The notes below the pieces were generated by a model. That model was given only the letters and a program-made list of their open reading frames with translations, was not told the origin of the DNA and ran no database searches. Below are positions 9,406 through 18,151 of a DNA stretch of 64,000 bases, in pieces. A program made the translations under genes and the position numbers. The stretch comes from JBAXGW01 sp037139195 (lineage in GTDB: Bacteria > Bacteroidota > Bacteroidia > Bacteroidales > JAHJDW01), in assembly GCA_037139195.1 (NCBI GenBank), contig JBAXGW010000008.1:1-64000 (forward strand), written 5' to 3'. How positions within the stretch are numbered: the first letter of the stretch is position 1; each line of letters begins with the position of its first letter.

Positions 9406-10248
9406 ATGAAAATAAAATATTTATACATCATTGCAATGCTTTTTGCTTTTAGTGCTTGCGATAAAATCAACGAACCATTCGTAGAAAACAATTCTAATAC
9501 TGCTGTAGACACCACAAAAGTGTACAAAAAAATTCTGGTAGAGGATTTCACTGGACACCATTGTATAAACTGCCCTGCAGCTCACAGAGTACTTCAAGGC
9601 TTACATGATCAATACGGCGAAAGAATTATTGGCGTAGCAATACATTATGGTTCTTTTGCTAGTGCTACTAACTGGGCTAGTTCAGGCTATACTTACAATT
9701 TCAAAACTCCTGAAGGTACCGAAATAGGAAGCAATTTTTTGGTAAGTAGCACTCCAACAGGAATGATTAATAGAAGAATGTATAATTCTAGTATTCTTAT
9801 TAATAAAGATGACTGGGGTTCATTAGTTAACGAATTACTTCCTGAAGAGGCAAAAGCGAAAATTGAAATTACTAATACGTACATTGCTGCTGATAGCAGT
9901 TTATCATGTGCGATAAAATCTGCCTTTTTAGCTGATGTAAGCGAAGGCTTATCTTTAGTTGCTTATCTTGTTGAAGACAGCATTGTAAAACCTCAACTTG
10001 ACGGAGAAGCTAGTCCAGAAGATGTTTTGAGTTATACACACAGGCATGTATTAAGAGGTACTTTGAACAGCACTTGGGGCGAAGCTATTTCACCAACAAC
10101 TGCAGGCTCATCAACAACTAAAACATATACATTTAGCTTTAAAAACAAAGACTTTGTGCCATCAAAATGCGCTGTGGTAGCATATTTAATGAATACTGCA
10201 TCAAAAGCAGATATTATTCAAGTTGAAATGGCTAAAGTTGTTAATTAA
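9406..10248 (+). CDS. Omp28-related lipoprotein
   Basis: The 280-residue lipoprotein has a lipobox ending in Cys18 (FAFSAC), so it is lipid-anchored, probably to the outer membrane. The first domain resembles the thioredoxin-like part of Omp28 proteins: LVEDFTGHHCINCPAAH with a CxxC pair, then a strand and helix pattern with GVAIHYGSFA. The second half is an Ig-like beta domain. The motif suggests thiol redox activity or a vestige of it. It is the third gene of an operon with a TlpA-like oxidoreductase and a DUF6029 barrel. No clear terminator follows. Confidence 0.85.
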   Translation: MKIKYLYIIAMLFAFSACDKINEPFVENNSNTAVDTTKVYKKILVEDFTGHHCINCPAAHRVLQGLHDQYGERIIGVAIHYGSFASATNWASSGYTYNFKTPEGTEIGSNFLVSSTPTGMINRRMYNSSILINKDDWGSLVNELLPEEAKAKIEITNTYIAADSSLSCAIKSAFLADVSEGLSLVAYLVEDSIVKPQLDGEASPEDVLSYTHRHVLRGTLNSTWGEAISPTTAGSSTTKTYTFSFKNKDFVPSKCAVVAYLMNTASKADIIQVEMAKVVN

Positions 10249-10297
10249 AGTCTGATTTTTTTAGTCTTTCTCAAATTTATATAGCTACAAATTTTTT

Positions 10298-10378
10298 TTA
10301 ATTCTTTTGAGCTCTAATTTCCTTTTTAGCTTGCTTGTCGTGTTTTAATACTTTGGCTTCAAGTTGCTGTGCGTATTG
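10298..10378 (-). pseudogene. phoU 3'-terminal relic
   Basis: Reading the minus strand, 26 codons between two in-frame stops end in LEAKVLKHDKQAKKEIRA then QKN and a stop. The intact PhoU at 41842-42534 ends in VEAKVLKHDKQAKKDIRA then AQKD. The match is about 18 of 21 residues and holds at DNA level (TTTTAGCTTGCTTGTC is shared). There is no upstream open frame, so this is the tail of a lost or recombined phoU copy 31 kb from the intact gene. Confidence 0.75.
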
Positions 10379-10530
10379 TTAAATTAGCGTTAAATAATTT
10401 ATGAATTTAAAGCAAAGACAATCTGCTATTTACCATAAACCTAATTAAATATTTAACAATTACATAATATTGAATTTATATTAACATTGCATTAATTCCT
10501 GAAATTGCTAGTGATTAATTACAATGTAAT

Positions 10531-13212
10531 ATGAAAAAAGAAACAACTAGCAAAGCTCCTTATTCACTACAAAATGAGCTTATTAAGGAGCTTGAAAAAT
10601 TTTCAATCGAACAAAACAACAAATTTCCTGAGAAAGAAACTATAAAAATAGATCTTCATTGTCATGATTACAATAGCAATGTGCCAGACGAATTACTTGG
10701 CAGAATGTTAAATGTTCCCGAAACATGGTTAGATTCTGAAAAACTTTTTGAAATATTAAAAGAAAATGGAGCAAAATCCTATACAATAACTAATCATAAC
10801 AATGCTCGTTCGTGCTATGAAATGATTGACAAAGGTTATGATGTTTTAGTTGGAGCTGAATTTAGTTGTATGGTTCCAGATTTTAATATAGGAATTCATG
10901 TTTTGGCTTATGGCTTTAGTTATGAGCAAGAAATTAGTTTATTAAAGCTTAGGAAAAATTTATATTCGTTTTTAGAATATGCTTGTCAACAAAATATTCC
11001 AACAATTTGGGCTCATCCTCTTTATCATTATGCCAGCAATCAAGTTCCTTCCATCGATTTTTTTGAAAAAATGTCGCTGCTTTTTGAACGATTTGAAATA
11101 TTAAACGGTCAAAGAGATACTTGGCAAAACATGCTAATGAAAATATGGATTGAAGAACTTAGTCCAGAAAAAATTGATTGTCTTGCAACAAAATATAGAA
11201 TAGACCCAAATATATATTGCCGAAACCCTTATAGAAAAGCCATGTCGGGCGGCTCTGATAGCCATATTGGCTTATTTGCAGGACAAACAGGTACGTACTT
11301 GCATGTTCCTGACTTGAAGAAGAAATTAAAAGAACATAATATATCTGATCTAGCATTGGAAGCTATTCGCGAGTGCAGAATGGCTCCTTATGGATCTCAT
11401 AGCAATTCCGAAAAACTAACAATTGCCTTACTAGACTATGTTTGTCAAATTGCTCTGAACAGAAAAGACCCCGGTTTACTAAGAATTTTATTGCATAAAG
11501 GAACAACTAACGACAAAATTTTAGCTTTAATAATATCGAATGCATTTTCGGAACTTCAGCATCATAAAGTTACGATGAAGTTTATAGAGCTATTTCATGA
11601 GAGTTTTATGGGCAAGCAGCCAAAATTCATGAAACGCTGGTTTGTTCCTAAAGCATATAAAACCGTATTTGACGATGCGGTTCAAATAGCTTTAACAAAG
11701 AAAAAAGATTCTGGCAAAATGGTAGAAAGCTATCAAACTGCCATAAATTCAATTTCAGCCAGTTTAAATGCGGTATTATTTAACAGAATAAAAAAGAAAA
11801 TAAAAGATTTACTTGATGATGGTGGAATTAAAAAAATTGATTTTAACAATATTATCAATCAGTTCGAATTCCCAAGTGAAATAAGAGCATTATTAGGAAA
11901 CGAGGAATCAAATTTTAGAAAAAGCAAACGAATTATTAATCCTAATATCCCTGAGCTTTTAGATGGACTTTCTTTTCCATTTCTTGCAACTGGATTAATT
12001 TTGGCTGCACATTATGCCAGTGCCAAAGTTTTATTTAATAACAGAGAACTATTAAACCAATTCTCTAAGCAATTAAATAGGTTTGAACACCCGAAACGCA
12101 TGCTTTGGCTAACAGACACATACAATGACAAAAACGGTGTTTCTATGGTATTACAATCAATGCACGAAGAAATTAAAAAGAGAAATTTGCCAATTGACAT
12201 TTTAGTATGTAGCAATAATGTAAAACCCGACGATAATTTAATAGTTGTAAAACCACTGTTAGATATTAACCTTCCAATGTATAATAATCAAGCGCTTCGC
12301 ATTCCCAATTTTTTGGAAATACATAATTTATTTCAAGCCAATGAATATGACCGAATAATGTGTTCAACCGAAGGATTTATGGGATTAGCTGGTCTTTACT
12401 TAAAAAATGCATTCTCAGTAGAAGCCAACTTCTATATCCATACTGATTGGATTTCTTATGGAAAAACAACGCTCAATATTGAACGAGCAAATCTTAATCG
12501 ATTTCGCAGGATGTTAAGAGCATATTATCAGTCATTCGATCAATTATTTGTACTAAATTCGGATCAAGAAAAATGGCTTACTGGTCGTGAAATGAATATT
12601 CCATCAGAAAGAGTTCATACCACTGCTCATTGGGTAGAAGCTTTTTTTAAACCAACTACAAGTATGAAAGGTGAAATATTTGGCTTGTCGGATGATGAAC
12701 CTGTAATGCTTTTTGCAGGAAGGTTGAGTGCAGAAAAAGGGGTAATAGAACTCATTAATATTTATAAAGAAGCTGCAGAGGAAATTGAAGACTTAAAGCT
12801 AGTAATTGTAGGCAGTGGTCCTGAAGAAAAAGAGCTTAAGAAAAGATTACCAGATGCAATTTATTTAGGATGGGTAGAACATTCGGCTCTGCCTGGAATT
12901 TACTCGTCGGCTGATTTATTAGTACTTCCTTCGCAATTCGATACTTTTAGCTGTGTTGTTTTAGAAGCTCATAGCTGCGGGTTACCAGTTATAGCCTATA
13001 ATACAAAAGGACCTAAAGATATAATTATTGACAATTCAACTGGCTACTTAGTTAATTCAATAATTGAATTTACCGAAAAAACAATTGCTTATTTTAAAAA
13101 TAAAAAATCACAAAAAACATTCAAATCTAATGCCTTAAAAAGGTCGAAAGAATACAATGCCTCTATAATTATTGAGAAATTACTGGTAGATGTTAAACTT
13201 AAAAACGAATAA
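10531..13212 (+). CDS. PHP-domain / GT4 glycosyltransferase fusion
   Basis: This 893-residue cytoplasmic protein fuses two enzymes. The N-terminus is a PHP metallophosphoesterase-like domain (about 38-310) with HCH at 43-45, TNHNN at 87-91, Glu110, WAHP and GGSDSH, which would bind two or three metal ions. A mostly helical linker (about 310-530) follows. The C-terminus (about 530-890) is a GT-B glycosyltransferase of the GT4 type: LFAGRLSAEKG, VIVGSGPEE, LVLPSQFDTFS and VLEAHSCGLPVIAY, with GPKDII near the end. It overlaps a GH13 gene by 23 bp. It may make and process a phosphorylated sugar glycoside; the substrate is not evident. Confidence 0.85.
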   Translation: MKKETTSKAPYSLQNELIKELEKFSIEQNNKFPEKETIKIDLHCHDYNSNVPDELLGRMLNVPETWLDSEKLFEILKENGAKSYTITNHNNARSCYEMIDKGYDVLVGAEFSCMVPDFNIGIHVLAYGFSYEQEISLLKLRKNLYSFLEYACQQNIPTIWAHPLYHYASNQVPSIDFFEKMSLLFERFEILNGQRDTWQNMLMKIWIEELSPEKIDCLATKYRIDPNIYCRNPYRKAMSGGSDSHIGLFAGQTGTYLHVPDLKKKLKEHNISDLALEAIRECRMAPYGSHSNSEKLTIALLDYVCQIALNRKDPGLLRILLHKGTTNDKILALIISNAFSELQHHKVTMKFIELFHESFMGKQPKFMKRWFVPKAYKTVFDDAVQIALTKKKDSGKMVESYQTAINSISASLNAVLFNRIKKKIKDLLDDGGIKKIDFNNIINQFEFPSEIRALLGNEESNFRKSKRIINPNIPELLDGLSFPFLATGLILAAHYASAKVLFNNRELLNQFSKQLNRFEHPKRMLWLTDTYNDKNGVSMVLQSMHEEIKKRNLPIDILVCSNNVKPDDNLIVVKPLLDINLPMYNNQALRIPNFLEIHNLFQANEYDRIMCSTEGFMGLAGLYLKNAFSVEANFYIHTDWISYGKTTLNIERANLNRFRRMLRAYYQSFDQLFVLNSDQEKWLTGREMNIPSERVHTTAHWVEAFFKPTTSMKGEIFGLSDDEPVMLFAGRLSAEKGVIELINIYKEAAEEIEDLKLVIVGSGPEEKELKKRLPDAIYLGWVEHSALPGIYSSADLLVLPSQFDTFSCVVLEAHSCGLPVIAYNTKGPKDIIIDNSTGYLVNSIIEFTEKTIAYFKNKKSQKTFKSNALKRSKEYNASIIIEKLLVDVKLKNE

Positions 13213-14830
13213 TATTTTGATTAAAGAACAATTTGTTTGGTGGAAGCACGGCGTAATTTATCATATCTATCCTAGAAGCTTTTATGATTCGAATAACGAT
13301 GGCATTGGCGATATTCAAGGAATTATTCAAAAGTTAGATTATTTAAAAGATTTAGGAATTGACGCTATTTGGTTATCGCCAATTTATGAATCGCCACAAT
13401 ACGATTTTGGATATGACATTTCTGATTATTATTCTATAGATCCAATTTTTGGAGTAATGGACGATTTTGAAACATTATTACAAGAGTGTCATAATAGAAA
13501 CATCCGTTTAATTATGGATTTAATAATGAACCACACTTCAAACCAGCATGCTTGGTTCAAAGAGTCGTCATCTTCGCTAACAAATCCAAAACGAGATTGG
13601 TATATTTGGAAAGACGGCAAAAATGGCAATGCACCAAACAACTGGATTTCTGCTACAGGAAGCAAAGCATGGGAGTACGACGAACAAACAAATCAATACT
13701 ATTTGCATTCGTTTTTTAAAGAACAGCCCGATTTAAATTGGCGTAACGAAGAAATGCGAGAAGCTTTTTTTAATGAGATTCGTTTTTGGCTCGATTTAGG
13801 AGTAGATGGTTTTCGCTTAGATGTGATCAACTTTATTGTTAAAGACAAAAAATTTAGAGATAATCCTGTCTTTATGGGAGTTCCCTTTTTGCAAAAACAT
13901 TTATATAACAGAAACCGACCAAAATCCTATAAAATAGTTAAGAAGCTTCGTAAGTTAATTGATGAATACGATAATAGAATGATATTGGGCGAAATTTATG
14001 TTATGCCTCCAGGCGACGCTGAAACAGCTGCAAGTTATTTATCCAGTGGAGAAAAAGGTTTAAATTTAGCTTTCGATTTTTCACTTATTTTTAAACGCTG
14101 GAGTGCTTCTGCTTATTACAAATGTATAAAACGCTGGTATAAACATATTCCAACAGATGGCTGGCCTTGTAATGTACTTTCTAATCACGATTTGAATAGA
14201 AGTTATAATCGCTCATTATTCGGGTCGAATAATAATGAAAAAGCAAAAATTTGTGCTGTATTGCTTCTAACGATAAAAGGCACTCCTTTTATTTACTATG
14301 GCGAAGAAATAGGGATGCAGAATGGAGAAATTGAGAAAAAAGACATTCAAGACCCACTAGGAAAAAAGTTTTGGCCAATTTATAAAGGCAGAGATAAGGC
14401 TCGAACTCCTATGCAATGGAATGCTAATATCAATGCTGGATTTAGTAATAATAAACCTTGGCTACCTTTAAACTCTGATTATAAGTTTAAAAATGTTGAA
14501 CTACAAGATATTCAAATTGATTCTGTTTTAAAAGTATATAAAAACATTATTAAACTGAGAAAGAAATTTTCTGCTTTGGTTTATGGTGATTGGAAACCAA
14601 TTGAAAAAGGAGAAAAAGGAATTTTGGCTTATTATAGGATTTTTGATAAAGAAAATTTATTAATAATATTGAATTTCAGAAACAGTTATAATTCTATAAA
14701 TATTGATGTTGATTGTTTTCATAAAGTACTATTTTCTACACATAGAGAAATAGACAAAGTATATTTAGAATCGACCCTCTCTATTTTTCCTTATGAAGCA
14801 TTGATTTTAGCTCCATATAAACCAATATAA
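13190..14830 (+). CDS. GH13 alpha-glucosidase / oligo-1,6-glucosidase type
   Basis: The 546-residue enzyme has no signal peptide, so it acts in the cytoplasm. GH13 regions are intact: DLIMNHTS, GFRLDV with nucleophile Asp211, the acid/base Glu268 in ILGEIY and Asp334 in SNHD. The GDIQGIIQKLDYLKDLG opening and RTPMQW place it with alpha-glucosidases and oligo-1,6-glucosidases or trehalose-type hydrolases, not alpha-amylases. Its ATG lies inside the preceding glycosyltransferase gene (23-bp overlap), so translation is probably coupled and the substrate may be that enzyme's product. Sucrose or trehalose phosphorylase-like relatives cannot be excluded without alignment. Confidence 0.9.
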   Translation: MLNLKTNNILIKEQFVWWKHGVIYHIYPRSFYDSNNDGIGDIQGIIQKLDYLKDLGIDAIWLSPIYESPQYDFGYDISDYYSIDPIFGVMDDFETLLQECHNRNIRLIMDLIMNHTSNQHAWFKESSSSLTNPKRDWYIWKDGKNGNAPNNWISATGSKAWEYDEQTNQYYLHSFFKEQPDLNWRNEEMREAFFNEIRFWLDLGVDGFRLDVINFIVKDKKFRDNPVFMGVPFLQKHLYNRNRPKSYKIVKKLRKLIDEYDNRMILGEIYVMPPGDAETAASYLSSGEKGLNLAFDFSLIFKRWSASAYYKCIKRWYKHIPTDGWPCNVLSNHDLNRSYNRSLFGSNNNEKAKICAVLLLTIKGTPFIYYGEEIGMQNGEIEKKDIQDPLGKKFWPIYKGRDKARTPMQWNANINAGFSNNKPWLPLNSDYKFKNVELQDIQIDSVLKVYKNIIKLRKKFSALVYGDWKPIEKGEKGILAYYRIFDKENLLIILNFRNSYNSINIDVDCFHKVLFSTHREIDKVYLESTLSIFPYEALILAPYKPI

Positions 14831-14851
14831 ATTTAAATACCTTTTTTAATA

Positions 14852-15307
14852 TCAGAACGTTTTTTCTGTTACAATAGTTCCTTTCTCATCCCAAATAATC
14901 CATTTGCCAGTTTTTATACCCATTTTATAATACATATCATAGCGTTGAATGCCATTAGAGTCCCAAATCATCCACCTTCCATCTTTCAAATTATCTTTGT
15001 AATAGGCTTCTGACAATTTATTTCCTCTGTCATCCCACTCCATCCACTTCCCATCTTTCAAACCATTTTTATAAGATTCTTGTGTTTTTATTTTGCTGTT
15101 TTCATGATAATAAAAAGAAATGCTGTCAAGTAATCCATTTTTAATTAACAATTGCTCCTTTGCTGAGCCATTTGGGTAATTTACTTTGTAAATTCCTGTA
15201 TATAGCTGCTTGTTAGCATAGTAAACGCCTTTTATTAATTCAATGTTTTGAGAAAACAAATAATTACTTGCAAAAAATAGCGATAACGATAGTATTATTT
15301 TTTTCAT
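14852..15307 (-). CDS. Secreted YwqK/MORN-like repeat protein
   Basis: A 151-residue protein with a signal peptide (about 1-20, LFASNYLFSQ) followed by about five short repeats of the MORN variant found in YwqK-family proteins, e.g. GLKDGKWMEWDDRGN, NLKDGRWMIWDSNG and GIKTGKWIIWDEKG. Such repeats form small beta-hairpins; the function is unknown. The ATG at 15307 starts the signal peptide; an upstream in-frame ATG at 15379 lies in a terminator hairpin and is rejected. It converges on the GH13 gene. Confidence 0.75.
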   Translation of the reverse strand: MKKIILSLSLFFASNYLFSQNIELIKGVYYANKQLYTGIYKVNYPNGSAKEQLLIKNGLLDSISFYYHENSKIKTQESYKNGLKDGKWMEWDDRGNKLSEAYYKDNLKDGRWMIWDSNGIQRYDMYYKMGIKTGKWIIWDEKGTIVTEKTF

Positions 15308-15350
15308 ATTTAAAATCTTGATAAATGCAACAGATAGATAATTTAAAATA

Positions 15351-15376
15351 AAAAAAGGCATTAACATGCCCTTTTT
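15351..15376 (-). terminator. Intrinsic terminator
   Basis: The AAAAAGGCAT and ATGCCCTTTTT arms pair with one bulge, flanked by A and T runs. It lies downstream of the minus-strand gene at 15401-15751 and upstream of the YwqK-like gene. Confidence 0.7.
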
Positions 15377-15400
15377 CAAAAAAACCTAGTACGCCAACCA

Positions 15401-15751
15401 CTAATTATCTATAGCAATATCAATTATAGATGATTGACCTGCTGATAGATTTATGTTTTTTAAAACATTTTCTTTATAAGAAACTAAACTTACTTTAAGA
15501 TTAAAAACCCCTGGAGTTACATTTTGAAAAGAAAAATTTCCATCAAAATCGGTGTACACTTCGTAGTTTGTTCCTTCAATTTTAACTAAAGCACCTACTA
15601 AAGCTTCCCCTGTATATTTGTCTACTATTTTTCCTTGCATTGATGCAACTTGTTTTGATTCTGTTGTTTCTTTTACTTCTTTTTTGCCATCAGCAAAAGT
15701 AGCCGTTGCAGTTAAAACTAATAAGCTAAATAATACGATAATCTTTTTCAT
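15401..15751 (-). CDS. Small secreted carboxypeptidase-regulatory-like domain protein
   Basis: The 116-residue product has a signal peptide (about 1-20) and then one carboxypeptidase-regulatory-like beta-sandwich (about 38-116): GKIVDKYTGEALVGALVKI, YTDFDGNFSF and GVFNLKVSLVSYKE. This domain is normally the N-terminus of SusC-like receptors; here it stands alone, as a free periplasmic or surface protein. The role is unknown. Upstream lies the best of the PHO-box-like promoters (four in-phase repeats), so I expect phosphate-starvation control. A terminator follows. Confidence 0.75.
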   Translation of the reverse strand: MKKIIVLFSLLVLTATATFADGKKEVKETTESKQVASMQGKIVDKYTGEALVGALVKIEGTNYEVYTDFDGNFSFQNVTPGVFNLKVSLVSYKENVLKNINLSAGQSSIIDIAIDN

Positions 15752-15774
15752 ACAGTTTGTTTAATTATTTGATG

Positions 15775-15830
15775 CAAAAATATAGATTCAATATTAAGCC
15801 TAAGTTAAATTCATGTTATTGAAACGTTAA
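15775..15830 (-). promoter_or_regulatory. PHO-box-like promoter (four repeats)
   Basis: On the minus strand four 7-mers lie in phase with 4-bp spacers: TTAACGT, ATAACAT, TTAACTT and TTAATAT (15830 down to 15791). An 8-bp spacer then leads to the -7 element TATTTTTG (15782-15775), which fits TAnnTTTG. The 11-bp period and 8-bp spacing equal those at six other sites in this window. Confidence 0.75.
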
Positions 15831-15851
15831 GTTTGCTTATAAATTAAAAAA

Positions 15852-15871
15852 CCCAGTCTGTCAAGACTAGG
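15852..15871 (-). terminator. Intrinsic terminator
   Basis: On the minus strand CCTAGTCT and AGACTGGG pair over 8 bp (one G-T pair) around a TGAC loop, followed by six T. It ends the unit 17795 to 15932. Confidence 0.8.
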
Positions 15872-15931
15872 CTTGCATTACACTTTTACCAACTAAGGCA
15901 TTGAGTATAATTATCTTATAAAACAATAGTT

Positions 15932-16441
15932 CTAAACTAGAGCAAAATTTGTTGTGTTTGCCATAGACATATTATAGTTTGCACAGTGTATTATAGTTAG
16001 TAACATCAAATCTTTGTACTTAAGCCTTTCAAAGTTTTCGGTGCTAACAATATTGTAATCATAGTTAAAACTTTTCCATTTAAAGTCAGGCCTTAGCACT
16101 AACAATTCTAACTCATCACTATTTAACAATACATAAATATTATTCAAAATACTAAATTTTTTAAAAATATATTCTTGATTAATTTCATCAAAACTAGCAT
16201 GTATAATAATATTATTATTCCAATCAGTTTCAATACAAAACAAAAGACGTTCATTTTCTTTAACGTCCATCCTTGAGCCAAATATGTCATTTGACTCAAT
16301 ATTGAATTTTGAATTGTTGAATAAAGTAATATCTGATTTAAACGAAAACCAATTATTATACTTTAATTCGCCTATTAACTTATTGTTTTGTGTCAAACAA
16401 AAAACCTTTTTATTGTTTGAATCTACTCTATATTCTTTCAT
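15932..16441 (-). CDS. Hypothetical protein, beta-rich
   Basis: A 169-residue protein without a signal peptide or membrane segment. I do not recognise the family. The pattern of short beta strands with a late hydrophobic helix (about 140-160, LKYKDLMLLTIIHCANY) recalls LURP-one/Tubby-like folds, but no diagnostic motif is visible. It lies 28 bp after the PHP phosphoesterase gene and before a terminator, so it is probably the second gene of that phosphate-type operon. Confidence 0.6.
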   Translation of the reverse strand: MKEYRVDSNNKKVFCLTQNNKLIGELKYNNWFSFKSDITLFNNSKFNIESNDIFGSRMDVKENERLLFCIETDWNNNIIIHASFDEINQEYIFKKFSILNNIYVLLNSDELELLVLRPDFKWKSFNYDYNIVSTENFERLKYKDLMLLTIIHCANYNMSMANTTNFALV

Positions 16442-16469
16442 TATTATTTCCCCTCTTTAATTAACTGGT

Positions 16470-17795
16470 TTATTTTGCAATTACAACTTTTTGTATTTTA
16501 ACTGTTTTATTATTATATATTTTAACAAAATACACTCCGTTGCTTATGTCAGACAATGCTATAATATGTTTTTGATTGGCAATAACAGTAGATTCTGCAA
16601 TTACTTGTCTGCCATTTATGTCGAACATTTGAATAGTTGAATTTTCAGACACTTGGATATTTAACAGATCTTTTGCTGGATTCGGATAGATTTTAAATGT
16701 ATTTTCTGTTAAAAATTGATTTGCAGATACTGCAACACTATTTTGCTCTTGATAACCAAAATAAATTGGATTTGTCCATGCAACTGGATTTCCTGTAGAG
16801 TTTTTTAATACTGCACGATAATAAGTTTGAGAAAGCACTTCATCAGAAAACTCATTTTCAATATTACTTTCTGAAATGGATAATTGTTTGAACAGCTCGC
16901 CATTTTTGATAATATCGACTGAATAATTAGTGCCTGCTCCAATAAATTTTAATTGAAAATTTACATTATTAGAAGTGCTAACCATATTATCTCCCATCAT
17001 AATATCAATATTATTATCATTATTTGTGTCAGCAGCAAATTCTAAGAAAGGTTCAGTTGTTGAATTACTCACAACTACATGCCCTTTTTTTAAACCATCT
17101 AAAATTCCTTCGGAAGTAGCAGAACTTGAATAAACGTGAGTTGATGGCGAACCTAAACTAGGATATAACATTGGGAAATAGCTACTTAATTCGTGCATAT
17201 CGCTACCTCCAACGCCATTAATTCTGCGTCCAGCAATTAAAAGGCTATCCCATAATTGAACCACTTCATTATTCTTGCTTAAGAAATAACCGTAAGGTCC
17301 GTTTAAAATTTCCATACTCTTAAAACCAAAATCAAATCCATATTTCCAAGTTAAATAATCGTTAAGTGGATGATTTATAGACATAAGTGTGTTGTATTTT
17401 TTGCAGAGGTTTAAAGTCTTTACAGGGTCGTTTGCCAAATTTGCTTGATAAATAGAATCGTAAGGAAATGGGCTGCTATTCCATAGGTTTGCATGTCCAT
17501 TGTCTGTTGTCCATTCTACGGCATAAAGAAGAATCATTGATGATGAATGATAAGCAGTGTCAGTCCATGTATCAATTGTTCCTTGTTGCGATGTGTAGAT
17601 ATTGTCGTGATCGGTTAAAACAAAAAATTGAAATCCTTTTTGTTCTGCATCTTTTAAAACCTGTGTCACAGACGATTTCCCATCGCTATGCGTAGTATGT
17701 GCGTGTAAATCGCCCATATACCAATTTCCTTGTTGAGCATTACAGAAATAAATTTGAAAAAATAAAATAATAATAATTGTAAATTTTGTTCTCAT
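16470..17795 (-). CDS. Secreted PHP-domain phosphoesterase (CehA/McbA-like) with T9SS sorting domain
   Basis: The 441-residue protein has a signal peptide (about 1-20), then a PHP-type metallohydrolase domain (about 22-345) with HAH at 31-33, TDHDN at 61-65, Glu94, His101, NHP at 141-143 and SDMH at 198-201. This is the usual metal-binding set of the CehA/McbA branch. The type A T9SS sorting domain (about 368-441) contains KIYPNPAKDLL, DINGRQVIA and the final VKIQKVVIAK. It should act at the cell surface on phosphate esters or a related substrate (inference). The upstream PHO-box-like array supports a phosphate role. It is co-transcribed with the hypothetical gene 28 bp downstream. Confidence 0.88.
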   Translation of the reverse strand: MRTKFTIIIILFFQIYFCNAQQGNWYMGDLHAHTTHSDGKSSVTQVLKDAEQKGFQFFVLTDHDNIYTSQQGTIDTWTDTAYHSSSMILLYAVEWTTDNGHANLWNSSPFPYDSIYQANLANDPVKTLNLCKKYNTLMSINHPLNDYLTWKYGFDFGFKSMEILNGPYGYFLSKNNEVVQLWDSLLIAGRRINGVGGSDMHELSSYFPMLYPSLGSPSTHVYSSSATSEGILDGLKKGHVVVSNSTTEPFLEFAADTNNDNNIDIMMGDNMVSTSNNVNFQLKFIGAGTNYSVDIIKNGELFKQLSISESNIENEFSDEVLSQTYYRAVLKNSTGNPVAWTNPIYFGYQEQNSVAVSANQFLTENTFKIYPNPAKDLLNIQVSENSTIQMFDINGRQVIAESTVIANQKHIIALSDISNGVYFVKIYNNKTVKIQKVVIAK

Positions 17796-17836
17796 AGTTT
17801 TCTTAAGTTTAATGGTGGCATAATAAATAATTGCTT

Positions 17837-17892
17837 CAAATTTATATCCTTCATATTACTTGCATGTTAATTTGCGGTTATTCAATTATTAA
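17837..17892 (-). promoter_or_regulatory. PHO-box-like promoter of the secreted PHP gene
   Basis: On the minus strand TTAATAA, ATAACCG, TTAACAT and GTAATAT are in phase with 4-bp spacers (17892 to 17853). An 8-bp spacer (GAAGGATA) precedes the -7 element TAAATTTG (17844-17837), 42 bp from the start codon. Confidence 0.75.
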
Positions 17893-17970
17893 AAGAGTGG
17901 TTGCTAAATAAAGTTCATGTTAATTATTGGTAGTTAATAAAGTCCGAAATCCGTAAACAAATTTTTTTCA

Positions 17971-18007
17971 TAAAAAAAAGAGGCATAATCCGAAGATTAG
18001 CCTCTTA
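17971..18007 (-). terminator. Intrinsic terminator
   Basis: On the minus strand AAGAGGCTAATC and GATTATGCCTCTT pair with one bulge around a TTCG tetraloop, followed by eight T. It terminates the metallophosphoesterase-PHP fusion gene. Confidence 0.85.
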
Positions 18008-18151
18008 AACTTTAAATTAACCAAACGGTACTCCTAAAAATTGCTTTTTTGTCGTTAGACGTCAATTTTAAAATCCTCACATACCCTTGTATGCTTCTGC
18101 TTTTAAAATCTAGTCTGCCTAAAAAAATCTAATTTTTAGAACTCCTATAAA

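Larger units (their letters stand above)
17796..18151. other. Intergenic region with promoter and terminator
   Basis: It holds the PHO-box-like promoter of the PHP gene (17837-17892) and the terminator of the metallophosphoesterase fusion gene (17971-18007). The remaining 145 bp up to the fusion gene stop form a long 3' untranslated stretch in which I see nothing else. Confidence 0.6.

Noticed and set aside
10400..10530. PHO-box-like array before the PHP-glycosyltransferase gene
   Set aside because: TTAACAA, ATAATAT and TTAACAT words are present, but phase breaks and no TAnnTTTG follows at 8 bp.
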